The translations under genes were made by a program, and so were the position numbers. The notes below the pieces were generated by a model that saw nothing but the letters and a program-made list of their open reading frames with translations, did no database searches and was not told where the DNA came from. From an uncultured Micrococcales bacterium (lineage in GTDB: Bacteria > Actinomycetota > Actinomycetes > Actinomycetales > Microbacteriaceae), in the NCBI GenBank assembly GCA_913062975.1, contig CAJXZO010000002.1:1-64000 (forward strand): a stretch of 64,000 nucleotides of DNA. Reading direction: 5' to 3'. Shown here one piece after another: positions 10,048 through 19,676 of the stretch; position 1 is the stretch's first letter; every line of letters starts with the position of its first letter.

Positions 10048-11178
10048 ATGAACACAATTGAGCAAATAGCTTTTGGGCTGCTAGCAGCATTTTTGGTGCT
10101 GGGCTTGGTTGCCGCGGTCTCCGCTATTCGCAGAAACCAGGTAAAAACCTCACCTGGCGTGAATGTGTTTGAGGAAGTTGCTGCCGAAATTGTTGACCGG
10201 ATAGCGAATGCGGGTGTGGTTCTAAACGGCAACAATCGGGTCTTGCGCTATTCGCCCGGAGCACAGGTGTTTGGACTAATAGAAAACAGGCTATTAGTTC
10301 ATCCTCCGTTGATTGAGCTAGTCAATCAGGCCAGAGAAGAGCAAGATGTCATTGAGCGAGATGTCGAGATTCGAACCAATGGTGGCAAAAACATCATCTG
10401 GCTTCGTGCGAGGGCTGCTCACTTTGGCAAAGACCTGGTGATTTTGCTGGTGGATGACAGAACCGAAACTAAAAGAGTTGAAGAAACCCGCAGGGACTTT
10501 GTTGCCAACGTTTCACACGAGTTGAAAACCCCGATTGGAGCAATCAGTCTCTTGGCGGAGGCAATCGAGGATGCAGTAGATGACCCACTAACAGTACAGA
10601 AGTTTGCTAAAAACCTCTCCAAGGAATCAAACCGACTGACCAATTTGGTGCAAGAGGTGATTCAGCTTTCAAAGATGCAGTCCGGTCCTGTTTTGGAAAA
10701 CGCGAGAGATATAAATCTTCGGCAGGTGGTAACAGATGCCGTTGAGAGAAATCAAACCCTGGCCGAGACCCACGGCATCAAAGTCGTTGCAGACGATGGT
10801 GAGAGTGTGTTCGTCAAAGGTGATTACGACATGTTGGCAACTGCCCTGAGAAACCTAATTGAAAATGCCATTGTCTATTCAGATCATGGTTCTCAGGTTG
10901 GCGTTGGCATCAAGCAGGTTGACACCATTGCAGAGATCAGCGTGGCGGATTCAGGCAGGGGAATATCCGAAGAAGATCAAGAGCGAATATTTGAAAGATT
11001 TTATCGAGTGGACCCATCTAGGTCACGAGAAACTGGAGGGACTGGCCTTGGGTTGAGCATCGTCAAACACGCTGCCCAAAACCATAACGGAGAGGTAAGT
11101 CTATTCTCACGTCTTGGGGTTGGCTCCACCTTCACGCTGAAGATTCCAGCCATGGAAAAACAGATCGGAGAGCAATGA
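10048..11178 (+). CDS. senX3: phosphate sensor histidine kinase SenX3
   Basis: Sensor of the phosphate-starvation two-component system. The 376-aa protein has one N-terminal TM segment (about 5-27), a PAS-like sensing region (about 40-140), a HisKA domain with the phospho-accepting H157 in NVSHELKTP, and an HATPase domain with NLIENAIVYS, the G1 box DSGRGISEEDQ and GGTGLGLSIV. The absence of a large external domain is typical of SenX3, which senses through Pst/PhoU. The 3' end overlaps regX3 (ATGA). Confidence 0.93.
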   Translation: MNTIEQIAFGLLAAFLVLGLVAAVSAIRRNQVKTSPGVNVFEEVAAEIVDRIANAGVVLNGNNRVLRYSPGAQVFGLIENRLLVHPPLIELVNQAREEQDVIERDVEIRTNGGKNIIWLRARAAHFGKDLVILLVDDRTETKRVEETRRDFVANVSHELKTPIGAISLLAEAIEDAVDDPLTVQKFAKNLSKESNRLTNLVQEVIQLSKMQSGPVLENARDINLRQVVTDAVERNQTLAETHGIKVVADDGESVFVKGDYDMLATALRNLIENAIVYSDHGSQVGVGIKQVDTIAEISVADSGRGISEEDQERIFERFYRVDPSRSRETGGTGLGLSIVKHAAQNHNGEVSLFSRLGVGSTFTLKIPAMEKQIGEQ

Positions 11179-11855
11179 GCAAGATCTTGGTAGTTGAAGA
11201 CGAGAGCAACCTGAGAGAGCCACTGGTTTATCTGTTGGAAAAAGAGGGCTACGAGGTGATTGAGGCAGAAGATGGCAACGTGGCCCTTGAGATGTTTCAC
11301 TCCAAGGGCGCAGATCTAATTCTGCTGGACCTAATGTTGCCAGGATTAAGTGGCAACGAGGTTTGCAGAGAGATTAGGGCTGAATCAAATGTTCCAATCG
11401 TCATGCTCACCGCCAAGGACACTGAAATTGACAAGGTGGTCGGCTTGGAAATCGGAGCCGATGACTATGTCACCAAGCCTTACTCAACCAGAGAGCTGCT
11501 GGCTCGAATGAAGGCAGTTCTTCGCAGACAGGTCGGACCAGAGGCTGTGAGCGACGGTCTGCTGACCGCTGGGCCGGTGAGCATGGACACTGAACAACAC
11601 ACGGTGACTGTTGATGGCGAGAAGATTCAGATGCCCCTGAAGGAATTTGAGTTGCTAGAGCTTCTATTAGAAAACGTGAACCGAGTTCTAACTCGTGGTC
11701 AAATCATTGACCGAGTGTGGGGGAGTAACTACTACGGTGACACAAAAACACTGGATGTTCACGTAAAAAGAATCAGATCCAAAATTGAAGATGATCCATC
11801 CAGACCAAAACACCTGCTCACGGTTAGAGGCCTTGGTTATAAATTCGAGGTTTAG
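11175..11855 (+). CDS. regX3: phosphate response regulator RegX3
   Basis: OmpR/PhoB-family regulator of 226 aa, partner of SenX3. The receiver has the acidic pair ED (9-10), phosphoacceptor D52 in LILLDLMLPGLSG and the conserved K in VTKPYS; the winged helix occupies about 130-224 (LDVHVKRIRSKIEDD). Expected targets are pst, phoU and its own operon. The ATG overlaps the senX3 stop by 4 nt. It converges with the lipoprotein gene, overlapping by 4 bp. Confidence 0.94.
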   Translation: MSKILVVEDESNLREPLVYLLEKEGYEVIEAEDGNVALEMFHSKGADLILLDLMLPGLSGNEVCREIRAESNVPIVMLTAKDTEIDKVVGLEIGADDYVTKPYSTRELLARMKAVLRRQVGPEAVSDGLLTAGPVSMDTEQHTVTVDGEKIQMPLKEFELLELLLENVNRVLTRGQIIDRVWGSNYYGDTKTLDVHVKRIRSKIEDDPSRPKHLLTVRGLGYKFEV

Positions 11856-12337
11856 CCCAGCAGGTCAATCATTTCTTGATATTCCTGCAAAGAACCATCC
11901 ATCACTGGAACTAGAAGCTCTCTTGGGGTTTCGTTGCCAACCTGGATAAATATTGGGTAGAGCTGACCGGGAACCAGGTCTGCTGGCCTGTCAATCAGTT
12001 TCGGTGGGTTTCCGTTGTAGCCAAGATCTGTCTTTCCTCCAGCGGGAACCTCAACTGAGGTGGTTGTTCTGTTTTCTTCGCTGACCATCTGAACTCTGAC
12101 AGGAACATCCACATCCCCGCTGTTGACAAAACTTCCAATGAGAGCGGCATCCTCTGTTAGATCCAATAGCATGAAGTTTCTGGCCTTTAGCTCACCAACA
12201 TCGGTTTGGGTGCCATCGGAGGGTGCGTAGGGTTCCATGGACCTCACGGGTTGCATGAACTGGCAGGCGGTGGTGAGCGTAATCACCAGAGTGGAAACGG
12301 CAAGGGCAGACAAAACTCGACGCAAGATATCCTCCAT
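11852..12337 (-). CDS. predicted lipoprotein, unknown function
   Basis: A 161-aa protein with a signal peptide (residues about 5-24) and lipobox LTTAC, so a lipid-anchored extracytoplasmic protein attached at Cys25. The mature part looks beta-rich, with an Ig-like stretch [21 protein letters not shown]. Similar small lipoproteins occur between regX3 and carD in related actinobacteria, but I know no assigned role. Divergent from carD. Confidence 0.75.
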   Translation of the reverse strand: MEDILRRVLSALAVSTLVITLTTACQFMQPVRSMEPYAPSDGTQTDVGELKARNFMLLDLTEDAALIGSFVNSGDVDVPVRVQMVSEENRTTTSVEVPAGGKTDLGYNGNPPKLIDRPADLVPGQLYPIFIQVGNETPRELLVPVMDGSLQEYQEMIDLLG

Positions 12338-12417
12338 TTGAGTGTGATGGTTCCAGTCTAGCCCAGATACGCTTGACCCTCTGTGGTAGAATTGCGCTTT
12401 GGAGTCGAGAGAACAAT

Positions 12418-12900
12418 ATGCGTTTTGAAGTAGGCGAAACAGTCGTTTATCCCCACCACGGAGCAGCCCAAATTACAAAGGTTGCCAAAAAGACCGTTCG
12501 CGGGGAAACAAAAGAATACCTAACCCTGATGGTCACCCAGTCTGAGCTTGAGATTCAGGTACCTAAAGAAAACGTTGAGCAAGTCGGCGTCAGAGACGTC
12601 ATTGACAAAAAAGGCGTCAAAGAGGTTTTCTCTGTCTTGCAAGCAGAGTTCGTTGAAGAGCCAACCAACTGGTCAAGAAGATACAAAGCCAACTTGGAAA
12701 AGCTGGCCAGTGGTGATGTGGTCAAGGTAAGCGAGGTTGTTAGAGACCTTTGGAGACGTGACCAGGACAAGGGGTTGTCAGCCGGAGAAAAGCGAATGCT
12801 TGTCAAGGCCAGGCAGATTTTGATTTCAGAGCTGGCTCTAGCTCGCAAAACTGATGAAGAGAAGGCTGGTGCAGAGCTAGACAAAGTTCTAGAAGGCTAG
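12418..12900 (+). CDS. carD: CarD-family RNA polymerase-binding regulator
   Basis: A 160-aa global regulator that binds the RNA polymerase beta subunit and stabilises open complexes, notably at rRNA promoters. The N-terminal Tudor-like RNAP-interaction domain is [19 protein letters not shown] and the C-terminal helical DNA-binding part contains [13 protein letters not shown] and [21 protein letters not shown]. The frame extends 15 codons upstream, but ATG 12418 gives the conserved N-terminus. A TAGAAT at 12387-12392 is a plausible -10. It is followed 2 nt later by ispDF, an order common in actinobacteria. Confidence 0.95.
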   Translation: MRFEVGETVVYPHHGAAQITKVAKKTVRGETKEYLTLMVTQSELEIQVPKENVEQVGVRDVIDKKGVKEVFSVLQAEFVEEPTNWSRRYKANLEKLASGDVVKVSEVVRDLWRRDQDKGLSAGEKRMLVKARQILISELALARKTDEEKAGAELDKVLEG

Positions 12901-12902
12901 TC

Positions 12903-13982
12903 ATGAGCCCCGCCATTATCGTCGTGGCCGCGGGTCGCGGCGAAAGATTGGGTCTAGGCATTCCCAAAGCACTTGTTGAAATTGATGGCAAAACCATCTT
13001 GGAGCACTGTCTAGAAAATCTTCCTGATTCCGAGCAACTTATTGTTGTTGCACCAGCCGATTATCTCTCTGAGTTTGAAAAACTAATTCCAGAGCATACT
13101 GAGTTGGTTTCTGGTGGAGAGACCAGACAGCAGAGTGCTCTCAACGGGCTGCAGCTTGCAAAAACAGAGAAGGTGCTGATTCATGATGCCGCCAGGTGTT
13201 TTGTTCCAGTGGAGGTTTTTGAAAGAGTCACTCAGGCACTTGCAGAATTCGATGCCGTTGTGCCGGGACTGGCTGTCACAGACACCATCAAGCGGGTTGA
13301 TGGAGAAATGGTTTCAGAAACAATCGACCGCTCAGAGTTGATAGCTGTTCAGACCCCACAGGGGTTTGACAGAGAAAAACTGCTGGCCAGTTTTGATTCT
13401 GCTTCAGTGACCGATGAGGCAATGCTGATGGAGCAGGCTGGGCATAATGTTGGCTGGGTTCGTGGCGATGTTAGCTCGCGCAAGATCACAACCATAGATG
13501 ATCTAGCCTCAGACAGTTTTGTTGGAATCGGTGTTGATAGTCATAAGTTTTCTGATTCAGGAACATTGAAGCTTGGAACCTTAGAGATTCCAGAGCATCC
13601 GCAACTAGCGGGTCACAGCGATGGTGATGCCCTTTCACATGCGATTGTTGATGCCTTGCTGGCAGCAGCCAGACTTGGTGACATTGGCTCTGTGTTTGGG
13701 GTTGATGATCCTGAGTTCGAGGGAGCGGCCGGGGATAAGTTCATAACTCAAACCATGCAGTTTGTTCAAAAGGCAGGCTTCAGTGCTCTCAATGTTTCTT
13801 GCCAGATTGTTGCTGATAAGCCAAAGATCTCTCCTTTGAGAATGCAGTTGCAGGCCAAGCTTTCAGACCTGGTTGGAGCACCGGTCAGTGTTTTGGCCAC
13901 CACCACAGATGGCTTGGGTTTCCTCAGTGACGCCAGAGGTGTTGCGGCGGTAGCAACCGCCTCATTGAAAAAAGCTAGATAG
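12903..13982 (+). CDS. ispDF: bifunctional IspD/IspF isoprenoid enzyme
   Basis: Fusion of two enzymes of the MEP pathway. Residues about 1-205 are IspD, MEP cytidylyltransferase (VVAAGRGERLG, HDAARCFV, TDTIKRV); residues about 206-359 are IspF, MECDP cyclase (GIGVDSHKF with the metal-binding D-x-H, LAGHSDGDALSHAIVDALL). IspE lies elsewhere in this window (48747). The gene follows carD by 2 nt. Its TAG stop is the first half of TAGGCT, the likely -10 of cysS. Confidence 0.95.
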   Translation: MSPAIIVVAAGRGERLGLGIPKALVEIDGKTILEHCLENLPDSEQLIVVAPADYLSEFEKLIPEHTELVSGGETRQQSALNGLQLAKTEKVLIHDAARCFVPVEVFERVTQALAEFDAVVPGLAVTDTIKRVDGEMVSETIDRSELIAVQTPQGFDREKLLASFDSASVTDEAMLMEQAGHNVGWVRGDVSSRKITTIDDLASDSFVGIGVDSHKFSDSGTLKLGTLEIPEHPQLAGHSDGDALSHAIVDALLAAARLGDIGSVFGVDDPEFEGAAGDKFITQTMQFVQKAGFSALNVSCQIVADKPKISPLRMQLQAKLSDLVGAPVSVLATTTDGLGFLSDARGVAAVATASLKKAR

Positions 13983-13985
13983 GCT
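13980..13985 (+). promoter_or_regulatory. -10 box built on the ispDF stop (cysS)
   Basis: TAGGCT: its TAG is the ispDF stop; the cysS GTG (13993) follows 7 nt later. Confidence 0.45.
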
Positions 13986-13992
13986 GAACACC

Positions 13993-15369
13993 GTGCAGCT
14001 ATATGATTCAAAAATTTCGGAGTTGAAAACTTTTGAGCCCATCAAAAAAGGTGAGGTTTCAATTTATGTTTGCGGTCCCACCGTGCAGGCCACCCCGCAT
14101 ATTGGTCACCTGCGTAGCGCACTGGTTTATGACCTGCTATCAAGATGGCTGAGTTACAAAGGCTTGTCTGTGAAGCTGATCCGAAACATCACCGACATTG
14201 ATGACAAGGTGATTGAAAAACACACCGATGAAAAACCATGGTGGCAATCGGCTTATGAAAATGAGTCAAGCTTTCAGGAGCAGTTTGATGCTTTGGGGAT
14301 TCAAAGACCAGCGAATGAGCCCAGAGCCACTGGTCACATCCCAGAGATATTGGAAATGATCCAAAGCCTGGTTGATAAAGGTTTTGCCTACAAAGCAGAC
14401 AACGGTGATGTTTATTTTGACACAGACGCATTCAAAGACTACGGAGCCCTGACCCATCAGCATATTTCTGACATGGAGGGGGAGAGCGTCAGTGAATTCA
14501 AACGCTCTGCAACAGACTTTGCTTTATGGAAGGCAAGTAAAGACTCTGAGCCAAAAACTGCAGGCTGGCAAAGTCAGTTTGGACCGGGAAGACCCGGTTG
14601 GCACATCGAATGCTCAGCAATGGCAGGGAAATACTTGGGTTCAAATTTTGATATCCACGGTGGTGGATTGGATCTTAGGTTCCCACACCACGAAAACGAA
14701 CTTGCTCAATCGAGTGCAAATGGTTCCAAGTTTGCAAACCTTTGGATGCATAACGGCCTAGTCACCGTCGAGGGTGCGAAGATGAGCAAATCTGAGGGCA
14801 ACAGTGTTTTTGGTGCTGATTTGTTAGCTGAATATGACTCAATGGTTATCCGCTACTATCTGCTCAGCGCTCACTACCGCTCAACTTTGGATTACCAACC
14901 AAGTTCTTTGCAAGAAGCTGGCACAGCTTTGGAAAGAATTGAATCTTTCACCGAAAGAGCTGTCAGAAAACTTGAGGGAAGCCAGTATTTGGTTGAGAAA
15001 TCGCTGCCAGAGGGTTTCTTGCGGGCAATGGATGATGATCTCAACCTTCCAGCCGCCCTGGCCGTTTTGCATGAGACAGTGCGGGATGGAAACCAAGCCA
15101 TGGATGAGCAGCGTTTAAGAGATGTTGCGGCAGCACTTGGTTCTGTTCAGTTGATGTTGGAGGTGTTGGGCATTGAGTTTGAAGAGCACAAGACCGATAG
15201 TGAGTCACAAGCTTTAGCAATGCTGATTGAGAAACAGATTGAACTCAGAGCAGAGGCTCGCGAGAACAAAGATTTCCAATTGGCAGATGAGATTCGAAAG
15301 CAACTCGCCTCGGCTGGTATTACCTTGAACGATGATTCAGATGGAACAAGTTGGAGTATTGATGGCTAA
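13993..15369 (+). CDS. cysS: cysteinyl-tRNA synthetase
   Basis: Charges tRNA-Cys. The class I enzyme of 458 aa has the zinc ligand C27 in [12 protein letters not shown] at 36-39, zinc ligands in WHIECSAM and HHENE, and KMSKS at 263-267. It starts with GTG 7 nt after TAGGCT (13980-13985), so its message may be leaderless. The end overlaps rlmB by 8 nt. The ispDF-cysS-rlmB order is standard in actinobacteria. Confidence 0.96.
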   Translation: MQLYDSKISELKTFEPIKKGEVSIYVCGPTVQATPHIGHLRSALVYDLLSRWLSYKGLSVKLIRNITDIDDKVIEKHTDEKPWWQSAYENESSFQEQFDALGIQRPANEPRATGHIPEILEMIQSLVDKGFAYKADNGDVYFDTDAFKDYGALTHQHISDMEGESVSEFKRSATDFALWKASKDSEPKTAGWQSQFGPGRPGWHIECSAMAGKYLGSNFDIHGGGLDLRFPHHENELAQSSANGSKFANLWMHNGLVTVEGAKMSKSEGNSVFGADLLAEYDSMVIRYYLLSAHYRSTLDYQPSSLQEAGTALERIESFTERAVRKLEGSQYLVEKSLPEGFLRAMDDDLNLPAALAVLHETVRDGNQAMDEQRLRDVAAALGSVQLMLEVLGIEFEEHKTDSESQALAMLIEKQIELRAEARENKDFQLADEIRKQLASAGITLNDDSDGTSWSIDG

Positions 15370-16237
15370 GAAAAAGCCCACTGTTGGAACTGGTGGACAC
15401 GGCAGGAAGAGACTGTCTGGCAAGGGACCAACTCCAAAAGCTGAGGATCGCCCCTATCACAAGGCATATAAAGCTAAATCTCGCCCGCAACAGCAGCGAG
15501 CCAAGAAAACTGCAAACAATGATGTGGTGACTGGCAAAAACAGCGTTTTGGAATCACTTCGAGCAAAGATTCCCGCCAAGGCTTTGATGATTGCCAATCA
15601 GTTGGAGATGGATGACCGGATGAAGGAAATTATCTCGATTGCCAATGCCAGATCACTTCCAATTAATGAACTTACTAAGCCTGAGCTATCTAGAATGGCG
15701 GGTGTTGACAGCGTTCACCAGGGTGTGGTGTTGCAGGTCCCCCAATATATCTACTCACAACCAAGTGATTTACTCACCGGCAAGAGACCGCTAATCATCG
15801 CCTGCGATGGAATCACAGACCCCAGAAACCTGGGTGCAATCATTCGCTCTGCTGGGGCGTTTGGGTCAAGCGGTGTTTTGATTCCATCTCGCAGAAGTGT
15901 TGGCATGACCCCTTCCGCTTGGAAAACCTCAGCAGGAGCCGCCGCCAGGGTTCCAGTTGCACTTGCTCCAAATCTGAATGCGAGCTTGAAGGAATACCAA
16001 AAACAGGGTTTGTTTGTGGTCGGGCTAGATGGAGATGGTGATATTGATTTGCCTGATCTGGAGCTTGCTGATCAGCCTTTGGTTGTTGTTGTTGGAGCTG
16101 AGGGCAAAGGAATCAGTCAATTGGTCAGAAAATCATGCGACCAGGTGGTGAGCATTCCGATTAGCTCCAGCGTTGAATCACTGAACGCATCAGTCGCAGC
16201 ATCCCTTGCTTTGTATGAGATAGCTAGAAAGCGCTAG
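15362..16237 (+). CDS. rlmB: 23S rRNA 2'-O-methyltransferase RlmB (SpoU/TrmH family)
   Basis: Methylates a guanosine ribose in 23S rRNA. The protein has a basic, disordered N-terminal extension (about 1-60), a substrate-binding domain (GKNSVLESLRA onward) and a SPOUT catalytic domain with the motifs DPRNLGAIIRSA, VVGAEGKGIS and SIPISSSVESLNASVAASL, whose knot binds SAM. ATG 15362 (291 aa) is preferred over an ATG ten codons earlier because it gives MAKKKPTVG and a short 8-nt overlap with cysS. Convergent with the DUF4032 gene. Confidence 0.93.
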   Translation: MAKKKPTVGTGGHGRKRLSGKGPTPKAEDRPYHKAYKAKSRPQQQRAKKTANNDVVTGKNSVLESLRAKIPAKALMIANQLEMDDRMKEIISIANARSLPINELTKPELSRMAGVDSVHQGVVLQVPQYIYSQPSDLLTGKRPLIIACDGITDPRNLGAIIRSAGAFGSSGVLIPSRRSVGMTPSAWKTSAGAAARVPVALAPNLNASLKEYQKQGLFVVGLDGDGDIDLPDLELADQPLVVVVGAEGKGISQLVRKSCDQVVSIPISSSVESLNASVAASLALYEIARKR

Positions 16238-17529
16238 ACAAAATCTCGCCAATCACCATCTTCCTCATCCACCACAACTTCGCCTGAGGGTATTGGATTT
16301 GGAAGGGTAATCATCTCAGTGGTGGTTCCCAGATAGGCAGACTCGTCTCTTCTGTTGACCAGGACTTCGTCAACATAGGACTGCACCGCTTCGAGCAACT
16401 CAATATCCCTCTTCTGCTCGTTGGCCAATCGCCACTGGTGATCCAACACCTCGTGGAACAACTCAGCGTTTTCTAATTTTCCGCGAAGCTTTCGAGGAAC
16501 GGCGTTGACTACTGGTTCGAAAACCTGACTCAGCCACTGGTGAGCAATCATCTCCTCATCTTGGGCGCCATCAACCCTGAGGGCGAACTCGTCAATCTGG
16601 TTCAGAAGCCTTCTCGCTTGGTTTTCTTCAACATCTAAACCGGTTAGTCGAATTAGCCTTCTTTGGTGGTGGCCGGCATCAACCACCTTTGGCTGAATCT
16701 TTAGCTCAGCACCCCCAGCCACGCTCTCCATCCGCATCTCTTCGATGTCAAAACCAAGCTCATTCAGTCTTCGCACACGCTGGGCAATTCTGAATCTTTC
16801 CTCGCCACTAAAGGACTGAACTTCTGTTAGCTCGGCCCACAGCGTGTTGTACTTATCAACAATTCTTTGGGAGATTGCGACCGGGTCAACATCCTGAGCC
16901 TTGCCACTTGCGACCAGATCCATCAGCTCCCCAGCGATGTTTACTCTGGCAATTTCTAGGTCATTCGCCCTCTGGCCGTTGGAAAGCCTTGATTCGTAGA
17001 GCTGCCCGGTCTCAGCATCAACCAGATATGCCGCAAAGGCTCCAGCATCTCTTCTGAACAAGGTGTTTGATAAAGAAACATCCCCCCAGAAAAAACCAAT
17101 CAGGTGAAGCCTCACCAGCAATAAAGCAAGTGCATCTACCAATCGTTTGGCAGTTTGCTCCTTGATCCCCTGCGACCACATGGCACGGTAGGGGAGGGAG
17201 TATTTCAGGTGGCGAGTGATTAGCACCGCTGGAAGCTCCTCGCCGTTCTCTGTTTCTCGGTTGGAAACAATCGCAAATGGCTCAACGCAGGGAACTTCTA
17301 ATTTTTCTAGCTCTCTGAGCATTTCGTATTCACGCTTGGCAAGATCAAACAGAGTTTCTTTGATGGCAATTACATGGTCATCAAGCTTCACAAAACGAAC
17401 CGTGTGCCTAGAGATGCCCTTTGGCAGAGCCGCAATGCGATCCTCCGGCCAGTCTTCCAAAGGCAACTGCCACGGCAGATCCAGAAGTGCTGGTTCAGCC
17501 GTGGCAGTTAGGAACTTTAGGTTTGTCAT
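16234..17529 (-). CDS. DUF4032 kinase-fold protein
   Basis: A 431-aa protein with a lipopolysaccharide-kinase-like N-terminal half. The region LIGFFWGDVSLSNTLF looks like a catalytic loop (D and N at kinase positions) and AAYLVDAETG like the metal-binding D. The C-terminal DUF4032 part is helical with IRLTGLDVEENQARRLL. It sits 3 nt downstream of the sugar ABC ATPase, a conserved actinobacterial pairing, but I know no established substrate. Confidence 0.8.
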   Translation of the reverse strand: MTNLKFLTATAEPALLDLPWQLPLEDWPEDRIAALPKGISRHTVRFVKLDDHVIAIKETLFDLAKREYEMLRELEKLEVPCVEPFAIVSNRETENGEELPAVLITRHLKYSLPYRAMWSQGIKEQTAKRLVDALALLLVRLHLIGFFWGDVSLSNTLFRRDAGAFAAYLVDAETGQLYESRLSNGQRANDLEIARVNIAGELMDLVASGKAQDVDPVAISQRIVDKYNTLWAELTEVQSFSGEERFRIAQRVRRLNELGFDIEEMRMESVAGGAELKIQPKVVDAGHHQRRLIRLTGLDVEENQARRLLNQIDEFALRVDGAQDEEMIAHQWLSQVFEPVVNAVPRKLRGKLENAELFHEVLDHQWRLANEQKRDIELLEAVQSYVDEVLVNRRDESAYLGTTTEMITLPNPIPSGEVVVDEEDGDWRDFV

Positions 17530-17532
17530 TGA

Positions 17533-18606
17533 CTAGTTAAGTCGCTCACCACTCTCGGTGTCGAAGATGTGAACTTCTTCGGCAGTAGAGCGAAGGTGAA
17601 TTTGATCTCCAGCCAGTGGGTGATCGTGTGGATCGGTGCGAATGATCAAATTCACATCTGCACCTTCCATCTGGCTGCGACCATATAGGAAGCCATCACT
17701 ACCTAATTCCTCAACCAGGTCAATGGTTGCAGGCAAGCCGTGCTCGCTAACTTCAAATTTCTCTGGGCGAATACCAACGGTCACCTTTGGGCCTGATGCC
17801 TTGTCCAAAACATCTCTGCCAACTGGCAGAACTACATCACCAAACTGCACGCCACCTTCAACAATTGGCAATTGCATCAGGTTCATGGCTGGGGAGCCGA
17901 TGAAGCCTGCAACGAATACGTTTGCTGGGCGGTCATAGAGCTCTCTGGGGGATGCGACCTGCTGCAACAGACCATCTTTCAAAACAGCAACGCGGTCACC
18001 CATGGTCATAGCCTCAACCTGGTCGTGAGTCACGTAAACGGTTGTTACTCCCAGACGCTTCTGCAAAGAAGCGATCTGGGTGCGGGTCTGAACTCTTAGC
18101 TTGGCATCAAGGTTTGATAGGGGCTCATCCATCAAAAACACCTGTGGTTTACGAACGATTGCTCGTCCCATCGCCACACGCTGACGCTGTCCACCGGAGA
18201 GGGCCTTTGGCTTGCGGCTGAGGTAATCCTCCAAATCCAACAGCTTTGCGGCCTCTAACACTCGCTCCGCTCGCTCTTCTTTAGCAACACCTGCGATTTT
18301 CAGAGCAAAACCCATGTTCTCTGCCACTGACATGTGTGGGTAGAGGGCATAGTTTTGAAACACCATCGCGATGTCTCTATCCTTGGGCGCAACATCGGTG
18401 ACATCCCTGTCGCCAATGTAGATTGCGCCATCATTTACTTCTTCCAACCCGGCAAGCATTCTTAGGCTGGTTGATTTTCCGCAACCTGATGGTCCAACCA
18501 GCACCAAAAACTCACCATCGGCGATTTCTAGATCCAGTTGATCAACTGCGGGGGTGGTGCCACCTGGGTATACCCTGGTGGAATTATCAAATTTGACCGA
18601 AGCCAT
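17533..18606 (-). CDS. ugpC: UgpC/MsmK-type sugar ABC transporter ATP-binding protein
   Basis: A 357-aa shared-type ATPase for carbohydrate ABC importers. Walker [10 protein letters not shown], signature LSGGQRQRVAMGRA, Walker B VFLMDEPLSNLDA, H-loop VTHDQ, then a C-terminal TOBE/MalK regulatory domain (about 240-357). The frame is open to 18909, but the ATG at 18606 has an AAGGAG ribosome site and the normal N-terminus MASVKFDN. No permease or binding protein is nearby, so it likely serves several importers. Only DUF4032 follows. Confidence 0.93.
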   Translation of the reverse strand: MASVKFDNSTRVYPGGTTPAVDQLDLEIADGEFLVLVGPSGCGKSTSLRMLAGLEEVNDGAIYIGDRDVTDVAPKDRDIAMVFQNYALYPHMSVAENMGFALKIAGVAKEERAERVLEAAKLLDLEDYLSRKPKALSGGQRQRVAMGRAIVRKPQVFLMDEPLSNLDAKLRVQTRTQIASLQKRLGVTTVYVTHDQVEAMTMGDRVAVLKDGLLQQVASPRELYDRPANVFVAGFIGSPAMNLMQLPIVEGGVQFGDVVLPVGRDVLDKASGPKVTVGIRPEKFEVSEHGLPATIDLVEELGSDGFLYGRSQMEGADVNLIIRTDPHDHPLAGDQIHLRSTAEEVHIFDTESGERLN

Positions 18607-18745
18607 TTCTATCTCCTTCACCGGCAGGTACGTGCCGGACGATCCGTTGTGAAAGCACCCAACATCTTTATTGGGCAAGCAAAGTATCTCACAAGGTTTG
18701 TAGACTGTAAGAGTTTTCTCAGAAACAAGAAAGATAATTTCCTCT

Positions 18746-19579
18746 ATGAATGAAAAGCTCACTCGCTCAGAGCAGCGCGAAATTGCAAGACAAAAAGCTC
18801 GCGAAATCCGAGAGCAGCAGCAGAAAAAAGAAAAGCGCAACAAGCTGCTGCTGCAGCTTTCAGTTGTGGCTGTGCTACTTGCTGCAGTTGCCGCCGTGGT
18901 CGCCTTCATCTTTGGCTCTCAAGGAACCAACGCTGACAGGCCAGATGTTGGAGATACCCCTGCAAACATGACTTTTGACAACGGGATCCGTTTGGGCGAG
19001 GGATTGCAGCCAATTAGCGCAACCGAGCAGCAGGATGTTCCAAACATTCAGATTTGGGTTGATTACCAGTGTCCCGTCTGCCAGGCATTTGATGTCCCTA
19101 ACAATCAGCAGATTCGCTCATGGGTGGACACAGGTGTTGCCACCGTGGAATACCACCCAATCAGCTTCTTGGATCGCTCAAGTGTTGATAACTACTCATC
19201 CAGAGCAGCCAACTTCGCTGCCTGCACTGCTAATTACAGCCCAGAGAGCTATTTTGACGTGAACGGAATTTTGATGGAGCGTCAGCCAGGGGAAAATTCC
19301 GGAAATCTGACGGACAATGACCTTTTGGGAATCGCTGAAGAAGCCGGCGTAGAGGTAAACGATGAATTCTCTGCCTGCGTTGAATCCAAAGCTTTCGCTG
19401 ATTGGATTCAACAGACTACCGATGAGGTGCTAACTACGCCAAGACCTGACAGTGGAATTCAAATTGGAGGAACACCTGCGGTGATTGTAAATGGTCAGGA
19501 ATACTCCTGGGGAAGCGCTGAGGAGTTGGTAAACCCGGCTCGATTTGCATCCTTTGTCCAGTCCACAATGGCTGAATAA
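18746..19579 (+). CDS. membrane-anchored DsbA-like thioredoxin-fold protein
   Basis: A 277-aa protein with a charged cytoplasmic helix (about 5-32), one TM segment (about 34-57) and an external thioredoxin-fold domain with active site CPVC (C109, C112), placing it among DsbA/DSBA-like disulfide oxidoreductases that act on exported proteins. The proline loop is GGTPAVIVNG near residue 245. ATG 18746 lies 7 nt after GATAAT (18733-18738), a leaderless arrangement. It ends just before tRNA-Thr. Confidence 0.88.
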   Translation: MNEKLTRSEQREIARQKAREIREQQQKKEKRNKLLLQLSVVAVLLAAVAAVVAFIFGSQGTNADRPDVGDTPANMTFDNGIRLGEGLQPISATEQQDVPNIQIWVDYQCPVCQAFDVPNNQQIRSWVDTGVATVEYHPISFLDRSSVDNYSSRAANFAACTANYSPESYFDVNGILMERQPGENSGNLTDNDLLGIAEEAGVEVNDEFSACVESKAFADWIQQTTDEVLTTPRPDSGIQIGGTPAVIVNGQEYSWGSAEELVNPARFASFVQSTMAE

Positions 19580-19583
19580 CCAC

Positions 19584-19589
19584 TAGACT
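19584..19589 (+). promoter_or_regulatory. -10 box of tRNA-Thr
   Basis: TAGACT lies 12 nt before the mature tRNA 5' end, giving a short 5' leader of about 6 nt. No convincing -35 was found at the standard spacing. Confidence 0.4.
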
Positions 19590-19601
19590 TTCTAAGTCTT
19601 T

Positions 19602-19674
19602 GCCGGCATGGCGCAACTGGTAGCGCATCCGACTTGTAATCGGAAGGTTAGGGGTTCAAGTCCCCTTGCCGGCT
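19602..19674 (+). tRNA. tRNA-Thr (anticodon TGT)
   Basis: A 73-nt cloverleaf. Acceptor GCCGGCA (19602-19608) pairs with TGCCGGC (19667-19673), the anticodon stem TCCGA/TCGGA encloses loop CTTGTAA with anticodon TGT, and the T loop is TTCAAGT. CCA is not encoded. Confidence 0.96.
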
Positions 19675-19676
19675 CT

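Noticed and set aside
9904-10065. Extended phoU start
   Set aside because: It would cover the PHO-box-like repeat and the senX3 promoter; ATG 9903 has a clear AGGAG.
12373-12392. TTGACC (12373) with TAGAAT (12387) as a full carD promoter
   Set aside because: The spacer is only 8 bp; TAGAAT alone may be the -10, but the pair cannot be a normal sigma-70-type promoter.
18607-18909. N-terminal extension of the sugar ABC ATPase reading frame
   Set aside because: The extra 101 codons are Ser/Thr- and Cys-rich with no family match, overlap the divergent DsbA-like gene, and the ATG at 18606 has a strong ribosome site.
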